This document shows positions 24,535 through 33,423 of a stretch of 50,682 nucleotides of DNA, piece after piece. The position numbers and the translations under genes are program-made. Location: contig JAXJXV010000009.1 in assembly GCA_036307305.1 (NCBI GenBank), positions 1 through 50,682 on the forward strand, read 5' to 3'. A model generated the notes under the pieces. It searched no databases, had not been told where the DNA came from, and worked only from the letters and a program-made list of their open reading frames with translations. This DNA comes from SIG607 sp036307305. Lineage in GTDB: Bacteria > Bacillota > Clostridia > Oscillospirales > Acutalibacteraceae. How positions within the stretch are numbered: position 1 is the stretch's first letter; each line of letters starts with the position of its first letter.

Positions 24535-24942
24535 TCAATCTCTGCAATCCGTAAAGCATCTTACGATACAGGCGGTGGTAGTGATTATAAGAGAAAAGAA
24601 TGCCAACAGTATACCCGTAACTATAGCGCCGAATACGCTTGTAGCAGGAAAGGCTACGCCTAAAAGTACGAGAGCCGTAAATACCGTTCCCAATATACCT
24701 ACGAGCAGCGCGGTAACGTTAGTACATACACAATATCTTTCCGTATTTCTGGTTCCGCGTAAGGTTATAAAGGCTACCAGAAGAAAAAGAACGGCTACGC
24801 CAAGGGCTACCCAGTAAAATACGTTAGCTACGGTTATGGTTGCCGTCACCGTAAGAATAGCGGTAATTACTCCCACGATAATGCTGGTCGCGGCGGCAAA
24901 TAACAGGCAGTTATTTCTGCAAGAATAATTTACATCAGTCAT
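24535..24942 (-). CDS. small four-helix membrane protein, unknown function
   Basis: 135 residues from the ATG at 24942, which follows GGGAGGTG; the longer reading to 25110 has no ribosome site and crosses a promoter. Four membrane helices lie near residues 13-34, 38-60, 74-97 and 101-124. Cysteines cluster at the ends (CRNNC near the N-terminus; C-x-x-x-C near the C-terminus), placing them on the same side of the membrane. I do not recognise a named family. Cysteine pairs could bind metal or form disulfides; this is inference. Confidence 0.7.
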   Translation of the reverse strand: MTDVNYSCRNNCLLFAAATSIIVGVITAILTVTATITVANVFYWVALGVAVLFLLVAFITLRGTRNTERYCVCTNVTALLVGILGTVFTALVLLGVAFPATSVFGAIVTGILLAFFSLIITTTACIVRCFTDCRD

Positions 24943-25029
24943 TTTTTCACCTCCCTTTTCTGCAGAAGAGTTTTTCTCTGCCTTATAGTATATGAAAAAA
25001 ATATATACCTTGTTAAAGCTAAATAATTG

Positions 25030-25058
25030 TTGCTTTTTGTCGTGTGTTTTGGTATACT
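25030..25058 (+). promoter_or_regulatory. promoter for the OPT transporter operon
   Basis: TTGCTT (25030-25035), a 17-base spacer and TATACT (25053-25058), about 50 bases before the ATG. Confidence 0.55.
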
Positions 25059-25115
25059 TATATACGTGTGGCTTAGTAAAAGTCAAGACAAATAAAAAGA
25101 AAAGGAACAAATATT

Positions 25116-27032
25116 ATGGATAACAAAAACAGCTTTAAGCCGTATATCCCTGCCGAGAAGGTTACTCCCGAAATCACAGTTACCGCTGTTATTATGGGTA
25201 TTATCCTTTCGGTTGTTTTCGGCGCCGCTAACGCTTATCTGGGTCTGAGAGTAGGTATGACCGTTTCCGCTTCCATTCCCGCAGCAGTTATCGCAATGGG
25301 CGTAATCCGTGTGATTATGCGTAAAAATTCAATTTTAGAGAGCAATATGGTTCAGACCATAGGCAGTGCGGGTGAATCCCTTGCCGCAGGTGCTATTTTT
25401 ACAATGCCCGCCCTTTATCTTTGGGCAAACGAAGGCATCATGGAAAAACCAAGCCTTTTGACAATTACCATTATTGCGCTTCTTGGCGGACTTCTTGGCG
25501 TATTCTTTATGATACCTCTCAGAAACGCTCTTATCGTGCGTGAGCATAATACCCTCCCGTATCCTGAAGGACAGGCTTGTGCAGAGGTTATGCTTGCAGG
25601 TGAAAAGGGCGGCTCAAACGCTTCTACCGTATTCGCAGGTATGGGCTTTGCCGCGCTGTTCAAGTTTATTATCGACGGTCTTAAGGCCGTACCCGGTGAG
25701 GTTTCTCTTAACTTTAAGAAGCTTTATCCAAGCTCAATAGGTACTCAGATTTATCCTGCTGTAATGAGCGTTGGTTACATCTGCGGACCTAAGATTTCTT
25801 CTTATATGTTTGCAGGCGGTGTGCTTAGCTGGATGGTACTTATTCCTATTATAGTACTTTTTGGCTCGGAAATAATTATGTACCCAAGCACTACTCAGAC
25901 TATTGGTGAAATCTTTGCCGAGAGCGGTGCCAGCGGTATCTGGAGTTCTTATATCCGTTACATCGGCGCAGGCGCTCTTGCCGCAGGCGGTATTATAAGC
26001 CTTATAAAATCTCTTCCCCTTATCGTTCGCACCTTTGCCGACGCTATGAAGAGCATTTCCGTAAAAGGCACTTCATCTTCTTTAAGAACCGACAAAGATA
26101 TCAATATGGGTGTAGTTGTTGGTATGATAGTTATTCTTACCCTTCTTGTATGGTTGGTACCTGCTATTCCTGTTTCTCCCATTGGTGCAGTTATAGTAGT
26201 TGTGTTCGGCTTCTTCTTTGCTACCGTTTCTTCACGTATGGTTGGTATTGTAGGAAGCAGTAACAACCCTGTTTCAGGTATGGCTATTGCAACCCTTCTT
26301 ATTGCAACCCTTACCCTTAAATTCACAGGTACGGTAGGCGCTGCAGGTATGCAGGCTGCGATTGCAATCGGCTCTATTATCTGTATTGTTGCCGCTATTG
26401 CAGGTGATACGTCTCAGGACCTTAAAACAGGCTATCTGCTTGGCGCTACACCATGGAAGCAACAGATTGGCGAGGTTGTTGGCGTTGTTGCCGCAGCTCT
26501 TGCTATCGGTGCTACCCTTAATCTTCTCGACTCTGCTTGGGGCTTTGGCGGTGAGGAAATCGCAGCTCCTCAGGCAACCCTTATGAAGATGGTTATTGAG
26601 GGTATTATGGGCGGAAATCTTCCTTGGGGACTTATCCTCATAGGTGTGTTTATTGCCGTTATCGTTGAAATATTAAAGCTTCCTGTACTTCCCGTTGCTA
26701 TCGGTATTTATCTTCCTGTTCAGCTTAACGCTTGTATTATGGTTGGCGGTATTATTCGTTTCTTCTTCGATAAGATTAAGGATGGCGAAAAACGCGAAAA
26801 ATCCGTAAACAAGGGTATTTTGTTCAGCTCAGGTATGATTGCAGGTGAAGGTCTCGTAGGTATTCTTCTTGCAGTATTCGCCGTGTTTGGCATCGGCGAT
26901 AAGATTGATATTTCAGGTAAGATCGGTCTTCCCGGCTGGGCTTCAAATATAGGAAGCCTTGTAGTGTTCGGTCTTGTAATTCTTTCTCTTCTGGCTTTCA
27001 GCTTAAAGAAAGAAAAAAAGGCTGACAAATAA
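25116..27032 (+). CDS. OPT-family oligopeptide or metal-chelate transporter
   Basis: 638 residues with about 15 predicted membrane helices. The N-terminal EITVTAVIMGIILSVVFGAANAYLGLRVG and the following GMTVSASIPAAVIAMG are hallmarks of the bacterial OPT family. HNTLPYPEGQACAEVMLAGE is the conserved loop after the fourth helix, and DTSQDLKTGYLLGATPWKQQ is the signature in the second half. OPT proteins import small peptides or metal chelates using the proton gradient. The next gene, a PqqD-like protein, starts on the last base of this stop codon, so the two are coupled. Confidence 0.92.
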   Translation: MDNKNSFKPYIPAEKVTPEITVTAVIMGIILSVVFGAANAYLGLRVGMTVSASIPAAVIAMGVIRVIMRKNSILESNMVQTIGSAGESLAAGAIFTMPALYLWANEGIMEKPSLLTITIIALLGGLLGVFFMIPLRNALIVREHNTLPYPEGQACAEVMLAGEKGGSNASTVFAGMGFAALFKFIIDGLKAVPGEVSLNFKKLYPSSIGTQIYPAVMSVGYICGPKISSYMFAGGVLSWMVLIPIIVLFGSEIIMYPSTTQTIGEIFAESGASGIWSSYIRYIGAGALAAGGIISLIKSLPLIVRTFADAMKSISVKGTSSSLRTDKDINMGVVVGMIVILTLLVWLVPAIPVSPIGAVIVVVFGFFFATVSSRMVGIVGSSNNPVSGMAIATLLIATLTLKFTGTVGAAGMQAAIAIGSIICIVAAIAGDTSQDLKTGYLLGATPWKQQIGEVVGVVAAALAIGATLNLLDSAWGFGGEEIAAPQATLMKMVIEGIMGGNLPWGLILIGVFIAVIVEILKLPVLPVAIGIYLPVQLNACIMVGGIIRFFFDKIKDGEKREKSVNKGILFSSGMIAGEGLVGILLAVFAVFGIGDKIDISGKIGLPGWASNIGSLVVFGLVILSLLAFSLKKEKKADK

Positions 27033-27388
27033 TGAAGAAGAAAAAAATTATTATACAAAAGAATTATCTTGAAAAAATACCCGTTAAAAATCCGCTTATC
27101 CGGTGGAATGCAGAAGAGGACAGAGTGACTTTGCAAATTGAAAACACAGGCTGGGCAAACCGAATTGCACAAAAGCTTTTGGGCAGACCAAAGTTTTCAT
27201 TCATTCACCTTGACGAGCTTGGGAGCTTTGTCTGGCCGCTTATAGACGGACAGAGTGATATTATAAAAATCGGCGAGGCGGTCAAAGAGCATTTTGGAGA
27301 AAAATGCGAACCTCTTTATGAGCGCCTTGCTCAGTTTTTCAGAATTCTTGAAAGCTATAAATTTATTTCTTTTGAAAATCAAAAATAG
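27032..27388 (+). CDS. PqqD-family (RiPP-recognition-element-like) protein
   Basis: 118 residues; the ATG overlaps the OPT stop by one base (TAATG). The PqqD fold is suggested by an N-terminal strand block (VKNPLIRWNAEEDRVTLQIE), then HLDELGSFVWPLIDG, SDIIKIGEAVKEHFG and a final helix FFRILESYKFISF. PqqD domains bind leader peptides for radical-SAM and other peptide-modifying enzymes. No such enzyme, precursor peptide or protease is seen next to it. The tight link to a peptide transporter suggests a peptide-binding accessory role. Known-family assignment is good; the role is inference. Confidence 0.8.
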   Translation: MKKKKIIIQKNYLEKIPVKNPLIRWNAEEDRVTLQIENTGWANRIAQKLLGRPKFSFIHLDELGSFVWPLIDGQSDIIKIGEAVKEHFGEKCEPLYERLAQFFRILESYKFISFENQK

Positions 27389-27391
27389 ACT

Positions 27392-27424
27392 AAAGTCCCG
27401 AAAGAGAAAATTCGGGACTTTTTT
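27392..27424 (+). terminator. intrinsic terminator after the OPT-pqqD-like operon
   Basis: AAAGTCCCGAA, eight-base loop, TTCGGGACTTT with continuing T-run. Confidence 0.88.
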
Positions 27425-27497
27425 AATTTTCTATAGCAATTATATATAATATGTAGTATAATATTTATTAACTTAAAGATACAGGAGATTTTTAATA

Positions 27498-28856
27498 ATG
27501 AAAATTATCGTTGTAGGTTGCGGAAAAATCGGTACGAGTATTGTGTCCAGTCTGACGGCAGAGGGACACGACGTGGTTGCTATTGACAAAAATCCCACAG
27601 TAATAGAAGAAATCACCAATATATACGATACTATGGGTGTATGCGGAAACGGCGCGGACTGTGAAACACTGGGTGAAGCGGGTGTTGCCGATACCGAGCT
27701 TTTTATAAGCGTTGCCGATTCTGACGAAATGAATATGCTTGCCTGCTTTTTAGCTAAAAAAATGGGAGCCTCCTATACTATTGCCCGTATAAGAAATCCT
27801 GAATATAACGATAAAAGTCTCGGCTTTATGCGCACCCATTTAGGTATAGATATGGCGGTTAATCCCGAGCTTCTTGCCGCAAGAGAATTTTTCCGTCTTT
27901 TAAAGCTTCCAAGCGCCGCCAAGGTTGAAACCTTTTCGGGCAGAAATTTTGAAATGGTGGAAATAAAGCTGAAAGAGGATTCTGTGCTTAACGGACTGAG
28001 TCTTATTGAAATGCGTAAAAAATATCAGTTTAACGTGCTTGTTTGTATCGTTCAGCGCGGTGACGAGGTATTTATTCCCGACGGTAACTTTATATTGAGA
28101 AACAATGACCGAATAGGTATTACCGCAAAGCCTGCAGAAATCCTTAAATTCTTTAAAACTCTTGGTATTATGCAAAAACAGGCGAAGGACGTTATGATTC
28201 TCGGCGCCAGTAAAACCGCCTTTTATCTTGCGAAAATGCTACTGGGTGGCGGAAGTAACGTAAAAATTATTGAACTAAACCCCCAGCGTTGCACACAGTT
28301 CAGTCAGTCCCTTGAGGGCGCGGTTATCATAAACGGCGACGGCGCACAGCAGGAGCTTCTTATGGAGGAGGGTATTAAGGATACCGACGCTTTCGTTTCA
28401 ATGACGGGAATGGACGAAGAAAACATCCTTATTTCCTATTTTGCTTCTACTATGGGCGTTCCCAAGATAATCACAAAAATAAACCGTAAGGAATTTATAG
28501 ACCTTGCAGAAAAGCTTGGCGCCGAAAGTATCGTTACTCCGCGAAAAATAGTTGCGGATATAATCGTCAGATATGCAAGAGGACTGCAAAATACTATAGG
28601 CAGTAAAATTGAAACCCTTTACAAGCTTATGGACGGCAAAGCTGAGCTTCTTGAATTTATCGTTCAGCCCGACTGCAAAATTATCGGCATACCTTTTAAA
28701 GAGCTTGATACCAAAAAAGGCACCCTTATTGCAGGTATTATAAGAAACCGCAAGGCAATCCTCCCGTCAGGTGAAGACGCGCTTCAGGAAAACGATAAGG
28801 TTATTATCATTTCTTCCTCTTTAGGCTTTAACGACCTTGCAGATATAGTTAGGTGA
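27498..28856 (+). CDS. trkA: Trk potassium uptake regulator TrkA
   Basis: 452 residues, the two-domain length of TrkA. Each half has a nucleotide-binding RCK_N fold (MKIIVVGCGKIGTSIV at residue 1; VMILGASKTAFYLAKML near 230) and an RCK_C domain ending in IGITAKP and VIIISSS. NAD(H) or ATP binding gates the TrkH channel in the membrane. ACAGGAG precedes the ATG. AT-rich sequence with TATAAT-like boxes lies upstream, but no clear -35 was found. The trkH gene follows after four bases. Confidence 0.95.
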   Translation: MKIIVVGCGKIGTSIVSSLTAEGHDVVAIDKNPTVIEEITNIYDTMGVCGNGADCETLGEAGVADTELFISVADSDEMNMLACFLAKKMGASYTIARIRNPEYNDKSLGFMRTHLGIDMAVNPELLAAREFFRLLKLPSAAKVETFSGRNFEMVEIKLKEDSVLNGLSLIEMRKKYQFNVLVCIVQRGDEVFIPDGNFILRNNDRIGITAKPAEILKFFKTLGIMQKQAKDVMILGASKTAFYLAKMLLGGGSNVKIIELNPQRCTQFSQSLEGAVIINGDGAQQELLMEEGIKDTDAFVSMTGMDEENILISYFASTMGVPKIITKINRKEFIDLAEKLGAESIVTPRKIVADIIVRYARGLQNTIGSKIETLYKLMDGKAELLEFIVQPDCKIIGIPFKELDTKKGTLIAGIIRNRKAILPSGEDALQENDKVIIISSSLGFNDLADIVR

Positions 28857-28860
28857 GCGT

Positions 28861-30306
28861 ATGAACAGAAGAATGATTTTTCATCTTATAGGTAAAATTC
28901 TGCAGGTTGAAGCACTTTTGCTTATAGTTCCTGCAGTCGTTTCCCTTATATACAAAGAAAGCTCTCTTTGGGCGTTTCTGTTCTCCTCCGTTATAACCGT
29001 TTTGGTAGGCACTGCGCTCGTTATAATCTCCCGTCCTAAATCCAGCGTTATATACGCCCGTGACGGACTTATAATAGTGGCTTTAGCGTGGCTCTGTATG
29101 TCACTTTTCGGAGCATTGCCCTTTTATATCAGCCGAGAAATTCCTTCTTACGTAGACGCTTTTTTTGAGATTGTCAGTGGATTTACCACTACAGGCTCAT
29201 CAATCCTTAAAAACGTTGAGGCTCTTTCTCACGGATGTATACTTTGGAGAAGTCTTTCTCAGTGGCTTGGCGGTATGGGTGTGCTTGTTTTCGTCACGGC
29301 AGTAATTCCCAATCTGTCCGACCGCGCTATTCATATTATAAGGGCTGAAATGCCAGGTCCTATTGTGGGTAAGCTGGTTCCCAGAGTTAAGGACACCTCC
29401 CGCGTACTGTATCTTATTTATATCGTTCTTACGGCCCTTGAGGTAATAATGCTTCTTTTCTCAGGTCTTGACCTGTTTGAAAGCAGTGTGCTTTCCTTTT
29501 CTACCACCGCAACGGGCGGCTTCTCTGTAAGACTCGACGGTATGGCATCTTATTCCCCTTACGTTCAGTGGGTTATCACCGTATTTATGTTTTTGTCAGG
29601 TATAAATTTCAACCTTTATTATCTTTGCATTATAAAGCGTTTTTCCTCTGCAATTAAAAGCGAGGAATTATGGACGTATATCAGTATGGTTCTGGCTTCT
29701 GTGGGAATAATTACAGTCAATACCCTGTCCTACTATAACAGCCTTTCTGATACCATACGACACGCCGCTTTTCAGGTTTCGTCAATAATTACCACCACAG
29801 GCTACGGAAGCGTAGACTTTAATCTTTGGCCGAGCGTTTCAAAGGCTGTACTTTTAATCCTTATGTTTACAGGCGCCTGTGCAGGTTCTACTGCAGGCGG
29901 ATTTAAGCTTTCAAGAGTGATTATTATATTCAAAACAATAAAAAATGAGTGTCAGCGTCTTGTTCATCCGCGCTCGGTAAGAAGCGTTAAATTTGAAGGA
30001 AAAGCTCTTGACCACGTTACCCGTCACGGTGTTACCGCATATCTCGGCATTTATATGGTATGTATACTGGCGATTTTCCTGCTTATTTCAGTTGATAATT
30101 TTTCGTTGGAAGCTAATTTCAGCGCGGCTGTTTCCTGCTTTAATAACATAGGTCCGGGTTTTGATGCAGTAGGTCCTATGAGCAGCTTTGCCGACTATAG
30201 TAATTTTTCTAAAATCATTCTTTCCTTTGCTATGCTTTTGGGAAGACTTGAAATATACCCGTTGTTGCTTATCTTCTCGATTGGAACATGGAAAAAGAAC
30301 AGGTGA
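28861..30306 (+). CDS. trkH: Trk potassium transporter membrane subunit TrkH
   Basis: 481 residues, about ten membrane helices. The four pore loops are visible: SGFTTTGSS, STTATGGFS, ITTTGYGSVD and CFNNIGPGFD, each carrying the selectivity-filter Gly. It moves potassium (with sodium or protons) under control of TrkA, its upstream partner. GGTGAGCG provides the ribosome site. The stop is five bases before the GH36 start, so that enzyme may be co-transcribed. Confidence 0.96.
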   Translation: MNRRMIFHLIGKILQVEALLLIVPAVVSLIYKESSLWAFLFSSVITVLVGTALVIISRPKSSVIYARDGLIIVALAWLCMSLFGALPFYISREIPSYVDAFFEIVSGFTTTGSSILKNVEALSHGCILWRSLSQWLGGMGVLVFVTAVIPNLSDRAIHIIRAEMPGPIVGKLVPRVKDTSRVLYLIYIVLTALEVIMLLFSGLDLFESSVLSFSTTATGGFSVRLDGMASYSPYVQWVITVFMFLSGINFNLYYLCIIKRFSSAIKSEELWTYISMVLASVGIITVNTLSYYNSLSDTIRHAAFQVSSIITTTGYGSVDFNLWPSVSKAVLLILMFTGACAGSTAGGFKLSRVIIIFKTIKNECQRLVHPRSVRSVKFEGKALDHVTRHGVTAYLGIYMVCILAIFLLISVDNFSLEANFSAAVSCFNNIGPGFDAVGPMSSFADYSNFSKIILSFAMLLGRLEIYPLLLIFSIGTWKKNR

Positions 30307-30311
30307 AAGCT

Positions 30312-32027
30312 ATGAATTATGAAATTTTGTGCAAAAAGGACGTAACGGTTAGCCTTGCCGAAGAAATTAAAGACGGTATAACCTTCGTTACTGTCAACTG
30401 GCACAGCGACACTCCTGTAAGTCCCGAGCAGTTCGGTGTGCGTTTTCGTGTTCCTACTACCGATATTTATTCTACCTTTTCTCCCTCAATGAGAGAGGGC
30501 AGAAGCCTTGACAGAAATTATTTCCCAAGAAAAACCGATTCCCGTCTTGCTTCGTGGATGCCGCTTCAGCAGCTTGTTTCTCTTTCGGGTAAAAACAGAC
30601 TTTTAATTGCCCTTAGCGATGCAAAAATTCCCACTCGTATTACTACTGGTGTGAGAGAGCTTGAAGCAGACAGTGAAATAACCGCTTATTTCTTTACTCA
30701 GCTAACTACCCCTATAACCGATTATACCGCTACTATTCGTATTGATATGCGTGATAACCCTTACTATGACAGTGTTTACGATACTGTTTGCTGGTGGGAA
30801 AAGGACTGCGGATATACTTCTGCTTTTGTGCCTGAAATTGCTAAAATGCCTGTCAATTCTCTTTGGTACAGCTATCATCAGGCTTTAGAGGTTGAAAGCA
30901 TTATAAGAGAATGCCGTCTTACCAAGGCTATGGGTATGGATACCGTTATCGTTGACGATGGTTGGCAGACCGAGGATAACGGCGGGGGATACGCCTACTG
31001 CGGTGACTGGGAACCCGCGCCCTCAAAGGTAGGGGATATGAAAACCTTTATACAGCGTATTCACGATACGGGTATGAAGGTAATGATTTGGTATTCTGTT
31101 CCTTACGTTGGTATATACAGTAAAAACTATGAACGTTTTAAGGATATGATGCTTGACGGCACTGGGGATAAAAAAACCTATTTTTCACTTGACCCAAGAT
31201 ATAAAGAGGTTCGTGATTTTCTTGTTAAAACCTACTGTGACGCCGTTACTGACTGGAAGCTTGACGGACTAAAGCTTGACTTTATAGACAGATTCGTACT
31301 TACGGGTAAATCTGTGGAAAGGGATGACAGGCGGGATACCGAATCCTTGGAAGAGGCTATTGATATCCTTATGTGCGCTGTCAAGGACAGCCTTACCGCC
31401 ATTAACCCCGATATACTTATTGAATTCCGTCAGACCTATGTTGGTCCGTCTATCAGAAAATACGGTAATATGCTGAGAGTAACCGACTGTCCCAACGATT
31501 CTATTAAGAACCGCGCAGACTCTATTAATCTCCGTCTTACCTCGGGCAAGACTGCCGTTCATTCCGATATGCTTTTATGGCATCTTGACGACCCCGTTGA
31601 AAATGCCGCCCTGCAATTTGTCAGCAGTATTTTCGCTGTTCCTCAGATTTCTATGCGAATAGAAGAACTGCCCGATACCCACGTTACTATGCTTAAATAT
31701 TATCTGTCTTTCTGGAGAAAGTGGCGTGACGTTTTAATCGACGGTAAATTAACCGCCGAGAATCCTGAAATCAATTATACACAGGCTACTTCCACCTTAG
31801 GTAATAAATCCGTAACAGTGCCTTACTGTAACACCTTGGTTGAAATTAAAACGGATGTCGCCGTAGTGCTTAACGCTACGGGGGGCGACTGCGTACTTAT
31901 TTCAGGCGCAAGGGGTAAAAACTACAGGGTAGTTGACTGTATGGGAGAAACACTGTCAAAAGGTACCATTTGTGCCGACACAGAAAAAATCAGCGCGCCC
32001 CTTTGTGCGCAGATATTTATTGATTGA
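30312..32027 (+). CDS. GH36/GH31-clan alpha-galactosidase-like glycoside hydrolase
   Basis: 571 residues from the ATG at 30312, preceded by AGGTGAAAG; an in-frame ATG at 30288 lies within trkH. Layout fits GH36: an N-terminal beta domain, a (beta/alpha)8 barrel starting WYSYHQALE, then a C-terminal beta domain. VDDGWQTED, MIWYSVPYVG, GLKLDFIDRF (nucleophile Asp candidate) and RVTDCPNDSIKNR (acid/base Asp candidate) match the clan pattern. At 571 residues it is shorter than the ~720-residue GH36 group. Cytoplasmic. Alpha-galactosidase is the best guess; alpha-N-acetylgalactosaminidase activity is possible. Its place behind trkAH is probably incidental. Confidence 0.78.
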   Translation: MNYEILCKKDVTVSLAEEIKDGITFVTVNWHSDTPVSPEQFGVRFRVPTTDIYSTFSPSMREGRSLDRNYFPRKTDSRLASWMPLQQLVSLSGKNRLLIALSDAKIPTRITTGVRELEADSEITAYFFTQLTTPITDYTATIRIDMRDNPYYDSVYDTVCWWEKDCGYTSAFVPEIAKMPVNSLWYSYHQALEVESIIRECRLTKAMGMDTVIVDDGWQTEDNGGGYAYCGDWEPAPSKVGDMKTFIQRIHDTGMKVMIWYSVPYVGIYSKNYERFKDMMLDGTGDKKTYFSLDPRYKEVRDFLVKTYCDAVTDWKLDGLKLDFIDRFVLTGKSVERDDRRDTESLEEAIDILMCAVKDSLTAINPDILIEFRQTYVGPSIRKYGNMLRVTDCPNDSIKNRADSINLRLTSGKTAVHSDMLLWHLDDPVENAALQFVSSIFAVPQISMRIEELPDTHVTMLKYYLSFWRKWRDVLIDGKLTAENPEINYTQATSTLGNKSVTVPYCNTLVEIKTDVAVVLNATGGDCVLISGARGKNYRVVDCMGETLSKGTICADTEKISAPLCAQIFID

Positions 32028-32052
32028 ATATAAAACTGTATAGTGGTATAAT
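32024..32052 (+). promoter_or_regulatory. promoter for the PBP-like lipoprotein and BspA gene
   Basis: TTGAAT (32024-32029), overlapping the GH36 stop, then a 17-base spacer and TATAAT (32047-32052). The expected transcript start is about 32059. Confidence 0.7.
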
Positions 32053-32064
32053 TGAAACGAAGAG

Positions 32065-33399
32065 GTGATTGGTATAAAAAGGATATTTTGTGTATTGTTA
32101 TGTATGGCTGTGTGCTTTTCTTTTTGCGGCTGTAATCAAAAGGGTGAGACTGAATTTTATTCCGCAGATTTACAGCTTATGGGAACCTTTTCAAAAGAAC
32201 AATATGAAAGTAACAGTATTACTACCTACATAGACATTGCAAGGAGCGAAGCGGTGGATATAATCGCTTTAAAGGAGAATATAAGCCATGATAAAGCTGA
32301 AAAGCTTTTAAGCGACAGGCAGTACAGGATATATACGTATTTTGACGTAAACGTTGGCGCAACTCTTGATATTGCTTATGAGAAAAATAAGGATAAAACA
32401 GACCTTGCAGTAGCCGTTGCCGATATAGGCGGAAATCTTTTGGGCGCTGTAGGAAAAACTCAGGAAACTAATTTTGCTACAAAGTCCTTTTCTCCCTATT
32501 CTGCCTTTAAGCCTCTTAGCGTTTATGCACCTGCTATTGAAAATGGGGTAATAAACTGGTCGACGGTTATTGAGGATTCTCCCTATAAAACCATAGAGGA
32601 GGACGGACAAACAAGGGACTGGCCCTCCAACTCATCGGGAAGCTACAGCTACGAAAAAACTACAGTCAGCAAGGCTGTTTATAAATCCATTAATACCGTT
32701 GCGGTAAAGACCTTAAAGAAGCTTGGTGTTAATAATTCCATAGAGTTTTTGACTTATTCCTTTAACGTGCCTCTTACTACCGAAATACAGGTTAAAAACC
32801 TTTCGGGCGAGGAGGAAATTCTCGGTAATATTGCTCTTGGATATTTAAGCGAGGGCGTATCGGCTGTGGATATGGCGGGATATTATCAGATTTTCGCCAA
32901 CGGCGGAAGCTATGAACAGCCAAAGACCGTTTATAAAATCGTAAACGCAAAGGGCGACACCATTTATGAAAGAAGCTATTCTGCTAAGCAGGTTATAAGC
33001 AAACAGACCGCCGATATAATGAACAGATTGCTCAGAGAGGTTGTTAAAAAGGACGCTACGGGAAGCAACGCGGCTCTTGATACCGTACAGGTTGCAGGTA
33101 AAACGGGTACGGGAGATAATAACAGCGGCAACTGGTTTGTGGGTGTTACCCCACAGTATAGCTGCGCGGTGTATCACGGCTCGGCTTCCTCTAACGAGGC
33201 GGACTTTGTTTTTGCAACTGCTATGAAAGAACTTTACAATGTAAAACCCGCAGAGCAACAGGGCTTTATAAATCATAGTGAGCTAACTGCTGTCATTTAC
33301 TGCGGGGAAAGCGGAAAAACCGCCACTGCAGAGTGCAGTGAGGTAGAGCTAGGTTATTATGCTAAGGACAGTGTTCCCGAAAAATGTTCGGGACACTGA
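32065..33399 (+). CDS. penicillin-binding-protein transpeptidase-domain lipoprotein
   Basis: 444 residues if GTG at 32065 is used. The start is uncertain: AGAGGTGA, the best ribosome site, contains that GTG, and the next in-frame codons are ATT, GGT and ATA. A lipoprotein signal ends FCGC. The transpeptidase motifs are complete: SAFK (SxxK, near residue 147), SIN (SxN, near 209) and KTGT (near 346). There is no glycosyltransferase domain. The family cross-links peptidoglycan or acts as a carboxypeptidase; a lipid-anchored single-domain form is unusual. It lies 24 bases before the BspA/dockerin gene, with which it likely shares a transcript. Confidence 0.85.
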   Translation: MIGIKRIFCVLLCMAVCFSFCGCNQKGETEFYSADLQLMGTFSKEQYESNSITTYIDIARSEAVDIIALKENISHDKAEKLLSDRQYRIYTYFDVNVGATLDIAYEKNKDKTDLAVAVADIGGNLLGAVGKTQETNFATKSFSPYSAFKPLSVYAPAIENGVINWSTVIEDSPYKTIEEDGQTRDWPSNSSGSYSYEKTTVSKAVYKSINTVAVKTLKKLGVNNSIEFLTYSFNVPLTTEIQVKNLSGEEEILGNIALGYLSEGVSAVDMAGYYQIFANGGSYEQPKTVYKIVNAKGDTIYERSYSAKQVISKQTADIMNRLLREVVKKDATGSNAALDTVQVAGKTGTGDNNSGNWFVGVTPQYSCAVYHGSASSNEADFVFATAMKELYNVKPAEQQGFINHSELTAVIYCGESGKTATAECSEVELGYYAKDSVPEKCSGH

Positions 33400-33423
33400 A
33401 AATAGTGAAAAGGAGATAATGCT

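Noticed and set aside
24943..25110. An N-terminal extension of the small membrane protein to 191 residues
   Set aside because: The ATG at 24942 has a strong ribosome site, and the extension overlaps the promoter for the OPT operon.
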